Source: a bacterium (lineage in GTDB: Bacteria > Bdellovibrionota_C > UBA2361 > OMII01). Taken from it: a stretch of DNA of 5,003 bases. The DNA is taken from the NCBI GenBank assembly GCA_017853915.1, contig JAFMIS010000214.1:1-5003 (forward strand). Direction: 5' to 3'. Both the position numbers and the translations under genes were made by a program. This document shows positions 1 to 5,003 of this stretch, in pieces. Below the pieces are notes generated by a model. That model saw nothing but the letters and a program-made list of their open reading frames with translations, made no database searches and was not told where the DNA came from. Numbering within the stretch: position 1 is the stretch's first letter; each line of letters begins with the position of its first letter.

Positions 1-269
1 GGTTCCTGGTGCATAAAATCATTACTGGGAAAGCCAAGCACTACCAAACCGCGCTCTGAATACTTTTTATAGAGCGCCTCGAGAGCATCGTATTGCTTAG
101 CGAATCCACACCGCGAGGCGGTGTTAACAATCAAAACTATCTGCCCACGGTATCGACCTAGATCGACCTGGCACCCCGCCTTGTCCACGGTAGCGAGCGG
201 ATACAAGCTTTGATTACTATCTTGCGAGATGGAGGTGAGGCCCCCAAAAAGTACATTCTTAAGTGACAT
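1..269 (-). CDS. Glutathione peroxidase-family thiol peroxidase (3' part cut off by window start)
   Basis: This is the N-terminal 89 residues of a glutathione peroxidase homologue, a thioredoxin-fold enzyme that reduces hydrogen peroxide or organic hydroperoxides using glutathione or, in most bacteria, thioredoxin. The hallmark stretch VLIVNTASRCGF places the peroxidatic residue at Cys54, a normal TGT cysteine and not selenocysteine. The next family block reads LGFPSNDFMHQE, with Gln88 at the position of the catalytic-tetrad glutamine. The Cys usually found in the FPCNQF version of this block is Ser82. The tetrad Trp and Asn and any resolving Cys lie beyond the window. The ATG at 267-269 is chosen because it is the first start after an in-frame TGA upstream. 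It leaves about 20 residues before the fold, with no convincing signal peptide and no clear Shine-Dalgarno sequence. The gene lies 422 bases downstream of the annexin-like gene on the same strand, so it is probably transcribed separately. The family assignment is firm; the substrate is not determined. Confidence 0.93.
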   Translation of the reverse strand, partial: MSLKNVLFGGLTSISQDSNQSLYPLATVDKAGCQVDLGRYRGQIVLIVNTASRCGFAKQYDALEALYKKYSERGLVVLGFPSNDFMHQE

Positions 270-388
270 ATAAGCACCGGCTCGCCAAGAATAGCCCCCT
301 AGTCATCAAGCTAGCAAGAAGTTTGGGCGCCATGTGGAAGAAAAGGCTGGGCAGCCAACAATCAGCCGCACCAGCAATCCATGAGCAT

Positions 389-473
389 ACGCTGCGGCAG
401 CGTTTTGAGGGTCGACAACCCTCGACTATTATTCGAGCGAGCTAGAGCAAGCTCACCTGATACAGCCATCAGG
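389..473. repeat. Cluster of five adjacent short inverted repeats
   Basis: Five perfect inverted repeats lie side by side. The first is ACGCTGC/GCAGCGT around a single central base (389-403). The second is GAGGGT/ACCCTC with a 5-base loop (407-423). The third is CTCGA/TCGAG with a 7-base loop (421-437), sharing three bases with the second. The fourth is GAGCT/AGCTC with a 6-base loop (439-454). The fifth is CCTGAT/ATCAGG with a 6-base loop (456-473). None is followed by a run of T on either strand, so they are not classical intrinsic terminators. The first has too small a centre to fold as a hairpin and looks more like a protein-binding palindrome. Possible roles are transcript 3'-end protection or factor-assisted termination after the annexin-like gene, or operators for the peroxidase gene. 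The repeats are seen directly; the function is unknown. Confidence 0.5.
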
Positions 474-550
474 AATGTAGTGATTTGCAAAAGTGCGTGC
501 CCCTGAAACTGGTGAGGCTTGTACCATCAATCACTATAAGTTGTAGTTTT

Positions 551-568
551 GATTCGCATCCGCGAATC
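551..568. repeat. Perfect 7-bp inverted repeat with a 4-base loop
   Basis: GATTCGC and GCGAATC flank the loop ATCC. Read on the plus strand the stem extends by a T-G wobble and a T-A pair to 549-570. It lies about 125 bases past the stop of the annexin-like gene. It could be the 3'-terminal stem of that transcript, but on the minus strand it is followed by AAAAC and not by a T-run, so it does not fit a standard terminator. Confidence 0.4.
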
Positions 569-691
569 GATAGCGTTCTCAAAAAGAGGTGGTTTCGCTG
601 GCGACTTTTGGAGAAGGCTATACAGGCATAATGGCTACCATTCACACTTGCAGGAGCGTGACTCACGCGATATCCGGGCTTCTGTAATTCG

Positions 692-3600
692 CTAGTGCAA
701 AACGACCGGGTTGGCGGTCGCGGCTTTACTATCCCCACCCGCTCCCAACAACATCGCGACCATCTTCTTCTTGCTTACAGTATCTTTAAAAAACTTCGTA
801 ATATCATCGATAAGGCTTTCATAGCCTGGGGTATGCGCCCAAAAAGAATTGTAGGCGCGCATGAGCCTGTCTCGATGCCGCGCGCCACGGCTCTCTAAAT
901 ATGAACACACCCTCTGCTCCGAAAAGTCTGGTGGGACCAACCCCTCTTTATGCATCTTAAGGATTGAGAATATATCCCGCGCTGACGCGCACACCTCCAT
1001 GCCAAATACGCGTGATGTGAGGTCCTCAATTTGCTGTTGCCCCACACCTCGCTTACGGCATGAGGCTATCAGCTCAGCCCTGTACATACGCTGATATGCC
1101 AGCGCGACCTGGAAAACCATCTCATCCATCCAATTAATATCTTGGGGGATCCGTTTATTGGGTTTTCCAGCCGTTGGAGCCGCAAGAAGATCATTAACGA
1201 CCAAACCCAGCTCCTCACCATTGAGCTTCTCAATAATATCATGCAATTCGACCGCGACATCCTGAGCCGAAAACCCCTCGATGTGAAGCAGGGTCTCGTT
1301 GATGATATCAAGATCGACTTTCATCTCCTGAACCGACCGTCGCAGCTGGGCCTCTGGATTGAGGAGATCATAGGTCTCTTCTATTATCTTTTGGTCTCTC
1401 TTATTCGCTCGCAAAATCTCAAGTAGGGAGTTAATATCTACCGCGTCGAAGCACTCTAAGATTCGTTGATTAACCTCAGGATCGATACCCTCGAGGCACA
1501 AAACAATCTCAGCAAATGCATGGGGACTGAGGACCTGCCGCGCGGCCAAAAGTTTCAAATGAAGGCGTAATCGTGGGAACGTCATGTCATACGCGAGCTC
1601 AAAGGCCAGGATTCTTACAAGACGCCCCGACCAGTTTTTCCTCAACCCCTCAAGCTCTTGAAGCGACTCTCGCCGTAGTCGCTGAAGCACTCCACGAGCC
1701 TCGTAGACCTCGGGGAGCAACACCACCGATAGCACCTCTATCATGGTATCTTCATCATATGAACTTCCAATCTGTTGCCAGATGAATTCCTCTAGCTCCA
1801 TAAAGTAGCTACGTTTAAAAGCTTCTCGTACAGTCTTGATATATGGGGCAGGGAACTCCTTAAGCGAAACAGCGCTGGAGGGGTCGTCGTGAATATGGGC
1901 TACGATCTCCTGAGTTCGAACTCCTCCAAGTAGCGCGTCGAGCGCGCCAAAGGCATCGTGGGACATACACTTGTGGAGCGCCTCTCTCAACGGCATATGA
2001 GGTTCGGTGAGGTCGAAAAAGGCTCGTTCAATTCGGTTCAACTCGTCGTATGAACGGTCAAAGAGCATCTCCATAATAGGTCTATCGAGATCTCCAATGT
2101 TTGACTCCTGATCTAAGACCTGTGCCAGTTGGATCGCTGTGGCCTCATCAGTGTCATAATTTTTAAAATCCGGCTGCCACACTCCTGGTAGCGGCTCATC
2201 ACCTCTATACCTCGCTAGAATGTCCGAATTTAGGGGCCAACGACCCTGACCATGAATATATCGTTCAATCAAACTTGGGAGCTCCAATGCGGCTTGCTTT
2301 CCTGACAGTTGAACTATACGTTGCTGCACTAACTCAAGCAGGTTTTTCCCAAAAAGGATCTCGAATGCCCTCTGCACTTGAATACATCTCTGTGGATCTA
2401 AAAACTGAATCGGTTGAATAATTTCAAAGAAATCGCCGCACCGAGAAATTCGCTCGTGCAAAAGCACGGCTACTCTTCGCGCATCAAAGAGCGCCAAAGA
2501 CGGGAAGAGCGTTGGGTCAAGCTCATATCCGTAGACCTCCCGTAGGGCATCATTGGTCGCGAGGAATCTTTCGGCGGACATCGCCGCGATGCGCTCCTCA
2601 ACAAGCTCAAATTGATTAAGGATATGATGGTACACCGAGTCTTTATCGCGCCACATACGGCTTTTTTTGAAACGGCGCAGGAACGGGCCCAACCCTTGCG
2701 TATGGTCTCGATCCACCATTTCTCGGGGGTCACTTAATTGATCTTCAATTTCACTACCCAAGGTCTGCGGATAAATGAGATTATGCAACGCCGCAGCTTC
2801 ATCATAGGGCGACCATCCACTGAAGAGATTACTGACTCTGTCAAATTCCGCCTGAGAGAGGATTCGTCTCACATGCGCCTCAATATTGATGTCCGATTCA
2901 GATGCGTCCGGGTCACCGAAGTCGCAGTAAAATCGATTTATCAGCGCGATCTCCTCACTGCTGCAGCCAAGTAGAAGATACCGAAGCGCCCGAATATCAT
3001 CGCGAGCTCGAAATGCTGACTGCTTCTTTTGCTCATACATCTCCGTTTTGCCAATACTGCGCCGTGTGGGCATCGTAGGCTCACCAGACTGGTGATTTAG
3101 GATGGCGTAGACTTGCTTAGCTAAGTGCTTGTAGGGCATCAATAGAAACTCCTCGCGGAGTGCCCTCACCTGTTTCTCCGTGCAATCCATCAGGATATCG
3201 GTTATTTTTGTTGATTTGTCCGGGTCTAATCCGTGCTGAAGGTCCCATATCGAGCGAGCAGTTTGTCCTGGATCAAAACCGCCTACTATCTTCGCTATGC
3301 GCTCAGCCGCCTCGTGCCCGACTCGTTTGATGATCTGATGATAAATCTCCGGTCTCTCTCCCCGATCACGAATGATGGTGTAGTAGTGTTCGGTGAAGAA
3401 GTCATTCGCTTTATCAAGGATCCTCTTCCCCTCCTGCGAGCTTTTATCTCCGATCACCACATTGATCGCACTCAAATATACGTCGAGCTCACTCTCTCGC
3501 AGCTGCTGCGCAAGGTGATACATTTGATGGGCTAACGCCTCAGCTAATTCTTGCTGAATTCGGTCACACTCCACACTTTGCGCTTTCGTGAGTCGTGGTG

Positions 3601-3850
3601 GCACCGCCAGTGGAGGTGACGGCTCGCGGGCTATCTCTATCAAACGCTCAATTCCTCCGTGAACGCTGAGGGGGCGATAGAACTGATCGAATACATCACC
3701 CTCATATTGTAGATTTTGCTCGGGCTCTTTCCGGGATTCCTCTGCCGCAACTTCAGGCTCGAGGCTGAGATCCGGCAACTCGTCCTGCTTGGGCGCCTGA
3801 AAACGATTCTTAAAGACGATCTTTTTGCCGCCAGAATTAGAGCCATCCAT
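692..3850 (-). CDS. Large multi-repeat annexin-like protein, about 1052 residues
   Basis: Numbering is from the ATG at 3848-3850. Residues 1 to about 70 are charged and proline-rich (a basic GGKKIVFKNRF patch, then acidic), probably disordered. The rest is almost wholly helical, with no transmembrane segment or signal peptide, so it is likely cytoplasmic. Several blocks follow the five-helix annexin pattern. About 197-251 has HGLDPDKSTKITDIL followed by a Y-x2-L helix. About 415-465 has LREVYGYELDP. About 458-512 has EILFGKNLLELV. About 569-641 has RSYDELNRIERAFFDL and DAFGALDALLGG. About 783-845 has EGIDPEVNQRIL. The C-terminal block, about 955-1037, ends in KKKMVAMLLGAGG, much like annexin C-termini (SGDYKKALLALCG). 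Classical annexins have four such repeats in about 320 residues; here perhaps eight to ten degenerate ones fill 1000. The canonical GxGT calcium loop is absent. An alternative GTG start at 3901 adds 17 residues and overlaps the ATPase stop. The gene lies directly downstream of a MoxR-like ATPase, suggesting joint function. Annexin homology is my inference from pattern; other helical-repeat scaffolds remain possible. Confidence 0.72.
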   Translation of the reverse strand: MDGSNSGGKKIVFKNRFQAPKQDELPDLSLEPEVAAEESRKEPEQNLQYEGDVFDQFYRPLSVHGGIERLIEIAREPSPPLAVPPRLTKAQSVECDRIQQELAEALAHQMYHLAQQLRESELDVYLSAINVVIGDKSSQEGKRILDKANDFFTEHYYTIIRDRGERPEIYHQIIKRVGHEAAERIAKIVGGFDPGQTARSIWDLQHGLDPDKSTKITDILMDCTEKQVRALREEFLLMPYKHLAKQVYAILNHQSGEPTMPTRRSIGKTEMYEQKKQSAFRARDDIRALRYLLLGCSSEEIALINRFYCDFGDPDASESDINIEAHVRRILSQAEFDRVSNLFSGWSPYDEAAALHNLIYPQTLGSEIEDQLSDPREMVDRDHTQGLGPFLRRFKKSRMWRDKDSVYHHILNQFELVEERIAAMSAERFLATNDALREVYGYELDPTLFPSLALFDARRVAVLLHERISRCGDFFEIIQPIQFLDPQRCIQVQRAFEILFGKNLLELVQQRIVQLSGKQAALELPSLIERYIHGQGRWPLNSDILARYRGDEPLPGVWQPDFKNYDTDEATAIQLAQVLDQESNIGDLDRPIMEMLFDRSYDELNRIERAFFDLTEPHMPLREALHKCMSHDAFGALDALLGGVRTQEIVAHIHDDPSSAVSLKEFPAPYIKTVREAFKRSYFMELEEFIWQQIGSSYDEDTMIEVLSVVLLPEVYEARGVLQRLRRESLQELEGLRKNWSGRLVRILAFELAYDMTFPRLRLHLKLLAARQVLSPHAFAEIVLCLEGIDPEVNQRILECFDAVDINSLLEILRANKRDQKIIEETYDLLNPEAQLRRSVQEMKVDLDIINETLLHIEGFSAQDVAVELHDIIEKLNGEELGLVVNDLLAAPTAGKPNKRIPQDINWMDEMVFQVALAYQRMYRAELIASCRKRGVGQQQIEDLTSRVFGMEVCASARDIFSILKMHKEGLVPPDFSEQRVCSYLESRGARHRDRLMRAYNSFWAHTPGYESLIDDITKFFKDTVSKKKMVAMLLGAGGDSKAATANPVVLH

Positions 3851-3863
3851 AGGCCAGGCCGAG

Positions 3864-3870
3864 CTCCCTC
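3864..3870 (-). promoter_or_regulatory. Probable ribosome binding site of the annexin-like gene
   Basis: On the minus strand GAGGGAG lies between the ATPase stop codon (3877-3879) and the ATG at 3848-3850, with 13 bases between it and the ATG. The spacing is on the long side. Nothing comparable precedes the alternative GTG at 3899-3901, so this site favours the ATG. It also means ribosomes finishing the ATPase end next to the site, which would allow translational coupling. Confidence 0.45.
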
Positions 3871-3876
3871 GAAAAA

Positions 3877-5003
3877 TTAGGTGTATTCCATCTCCATCCA
3901 CGCCCGTTCTCGACGGTCGCGATCTGGATCCTCAACGATCTCTTGGAGTATTATTCGGCCTAATCGGGCATAAATTATATCGATTGAAGCGTTTTTTCCG
4001 TCCATATGGAGCGGATCAAGGAAATCAGGATGGAAGCGTAGCATGTGGTCCATAACTGCCCGATCATGTTCGGATTTCGCTATCATAGCCCATACGTTCT
4101 TCCCCACCCATCCGAAATCGGCGCTCTTCCAATCGAGCATTCGCTGAACATAGTGGCCAATCGCGAGTAATTCCTCTGGTGCTGGCGGCCGTTCGAATTG
4201 GTAGGTTCCCTCACTGTTTCGCATGCGATCCGCTATCCACACCAGATTATTCACTAATTGCGGCAAGCAGTGCTTTGAAAGAACTCTGCGCTCAAGAGTC
4301 GAATCGAGGTAGGACATCTTCATCGGATGAACTCGGCGTAAGAACGCGTCGTCGAGTCGTCGATTAAAGTTCTTGGTAAAGATCACGAGGAGATTATCGA
4401 TGTTGCAATCGATTGGCGGTCGGGATTCAAGCCAGATACGCGCGTCCTGGATGGGCCCCAGAAAAAACGTATCGATATGACCATCGACCTTATCAATCTC
4501 ATCAATAAGGAGAATCACAGGTTGATTTTGAGACTTGAGGAACGCTCGAGAGAGGATTCCGAGATTCATAAGCTTCTCGCGCGCGGCTTTTTCCTGCCCC
4601 GCCATCGAGGATGCAATCGCGAGCGCAGATGGAACTTCTATGAGGTGCGCTGTATTCATGCCGTGATAGCAGCTTAGACACATGAATTCAGCCCCTGTGG
4701 CTTTTGCTAAACACTTCGCCAAAAAGCTCTTTCCGCAACCGGAGGGCCCCTCAAGGAGCATCGCTCGGGTTCTATCACTTGGAGAGGTCAAGAGAAGGCT
4801 CATTTGAGTCGCGGTGAACCGCGCGCATTGATACCCTACTGCTGCCAGTCGACGAGCCATCTCCTCCGGATCATCAAATTTGGTGAGGCCGACCTTCTCT
4901 GGCCTGTATGCCTTTCCTCGCCTCTTGGCGTCCGGATCGTCGATAATTCCCTCGAGCAACCACCGTCCTAGACGTGCGTACATCTGATCAACGGTTGCGT
5001 TGC
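3877..5003 (-). CDS. MoxR-like AAA+ ATPase (5' end probably outside the window)
   Basis: This is an AAA+ ATPase of the MoxR/AAA_5 kind, a class that usually assembles as hexamers to remodel or activate partner proteins. Numbered from the first in-window ATG (4981-4983; 368 residues), Walker A is GPSGCGKS (79-86), Walker B is ILLIDE (157-162) followed by IDK, sensor 1 is Asn205 in VIFTKN, and Arg216-Arg217 in DAFLRRVHP are the likely arginine finger. All needed catalytic residues are intact, so it should hydrolyse ATP. There is no signal peptide or membrane segment, so it is cytoplasmic. The C-terminal part (about 240-368) is helical and unassigned. The first 18 residues and the bases upstream of that ATG match the protein's own C-terminus (NATVDQ.YARLGR versus NASIDI.YARLGR). 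Because the match continues upstream of the ATG in an open frame up to the window edge, I infer the real start lies beyond 5003. The ATG at 4983 has no evident ribosome site, which agrees. It probably forms an operon with the annexin-like gene 26 bases downstream. Confidence 0.9.
   Translation of the reverse strand, partial: NATVDQMYARLGRWLLEGIIDDPDAKRRGKAYRPEKVGLTKFDDPEEMARRLAAVGYQCARFTATQMSLLLTSPSDRTRAMLLEGPSGCGKSFLAKCLAKATGAEFMCLSCYHGMNTAHLIEVPSALAIASSMAGQEKAAREKLMNLGILSRAFLKSQNQPVILLIDEIDKVDGHIDTFFLGPIQDARIWLESRPPIDCNIDNLLVIFTKNFNRRLDDAFLRRVHPMKMSYLDSTLERRVLSKHCLPQLVNNLVWIADRMRNSEGTYQFERPPAPEELLAIGHYVQRMLDWKSADFGWVGKNVWAMIAKSEHDRAVMDHMLRFHPDFLDPLHMDGKNASIDIIYARLGRIILQEIVEDPDRDRRERAWMEMEYT
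3922..3993 (-). repeat. C-terminal copy of the 24-residue motif flanking the ATPase core
   Basis: This is the second copy, residues 331-354 of the ATPase when counted from the ATG at 4983, containing YARLGRIILQEIVEDPD and a following RDRRERA tail. It ends 14 residues before the stop. Its predicted helix and the acidic DPD turn match the N-terminal copy. It may be a docking or oligomer-contact helix. Alternatively it may mark the end of a module that is repeated in a longer protein. Confidence 0.75.
4930..5001 (-). repeat. N-terminal copy of the 24-residue motif flanking the ATPase core
   Basis: In the ATPase frame these 72 bases encode a motif with core YARLGRxxLxxIxxDPD. It is identical at 14 of 24 positions to the copy near the protein's C-terminus, with most other positions conservative (T/S, V/I, D/E). 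The similarity extends weakly into the basic tail that follows (AKRRGKA against RDRRERA). The DNA is much more divergent than the protein, so this is an old, protein-level repeat under selection and not a recent DNA duplication. Confidence 0.75.

Larger units (their letters stand above)
270..691. other. Non-coding gap between the annexin-like gene and the peroxidase gene
   Basis: I see no convincing gene in these 422 bases. The open frames here are short, lack recognisable domains and run into the neighbouring genes. The segment must hold the end of the annexin-like transcript and the promoter of the peroxidase. A weak sigma70-like candidate for the peroxidase on the minus strand is TTGCTA (312-317), an 18-base spacer, then TATTCT (288-293). 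It would leave a leader of only about 12 bases, so I give it little weight. No hairpin followed by a T-tract was found on the minus strand, so there is no standard intrinsic terminator for the annexin-like gene. Several perfect inverted repeats are present and are listed separately. Confidence 0.6.

Noticed and set aside
288..317. TTGCTA - 18 bases - TATTCT as a sigma70-like promoter for the peroxidase
   Set aside because: Both boxes are poor matches and the implied leader is only about 12 bases with no ribosome site, so it is mentioned only as a weak candidate and not listed as a feature.
407..423. GAGGGT/ACCCTC hairpin as an intrinsic terminator
   Set aside because: There is no T-tract after the stem on either strand; the T-run lies on the wrong side.
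263..445. Plus-strand open frame of 60 codons overlapping the peroxidase start
   Set aside because: It overlaps the start of the peroxidase on the opposite strand, shows no family motif and no ribosome site, and covers the inverted-repeat cluster.
469..738. Minus-strand open frame of 89 codons running from inside the end of the annexin-like gene into the spacer
   Set aside because: It starts in another frame within the annexin-like coding region, has no ribosome site or recognisable domain, and its cysteine/serine-rich composition looks like chance translation. A transposase remnant was considered but no DDE-type motif was found.
1142..1426. Plus-strand open frame of 94 codons inside the annexin-like gene
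   Set aside because: Antisense shadow of the annexin-like gene with no recognisable domain.
3233..3535. Plus-strand open frame of 100 codons inside the annexin-like gene
   Set aside because: It lies wholly antisense to a long gene with a coherent protein pattern; it is a shadow frame with no motif of its own.
1..5003. CRISPR array, tRNA, rRNA or insertion-sequence ends
   Set aside because: No regularly spaced direct repeats, cloverleaf-like segment, rRNA-like block, or transposase with terminal inverted repeats was seen.

Overview
The window comes from a bacterium: the genes are closely packed, intron-free and all on the minus strand. Base composition is balanced, roughly half G+C. The annexin-type repeat protein and the MoxR-like ATPase suggest a large-genome Gram-negative lineage such as the Myxococcota/Bradymonadota side of the former Deltaproteobacteria. 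That placement is a weak inference; no marker gene fixes the taxonomy.

Transcription runs right to left. At the right edge (3877-5003) is a MoxR-like AAA+ ATPase with clear Walker A, Walker B, sensor 1 and arginine-finger motifs. Its frame stays open to the last base of the window, so its true start probably lies outside. A 24-residue motif occurs at both the beginning and the end of the visible protein. Next, 26 bases after its stop (or overlapping it by 25 bases if an upstream GTG is used), comes a protein of about 1050 residues (692-3850). It is almost entirely alpha-helical and reads as a chain of divergent annexin-like repeats behind a short, probably disordered N-terminus. The spacing makes these two genes a likely translationally linked pair.

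A stretch of 422 bases (270-691) follows with no convincing gene but several short perfect inverted repeats, five of them packed into 85 bases. At the left edge (1-269) is the 5' part of a glutathione peroxidase-family thiol peroxidase gene, cut by the window end. Its large separation suggests an independent transcription unit.

The most interesting content is the ATPase plus annexin-like pair. My working hypothesis is an ATP-driven remodeller with a membrane- or scaffold-binding partner, comparable in logic (not homology) to MoxR ATPases paired with VWA-domain partners. The annexin assignment rests on reading the repeat pattern by eye and should be tested by profile or structure comparison.
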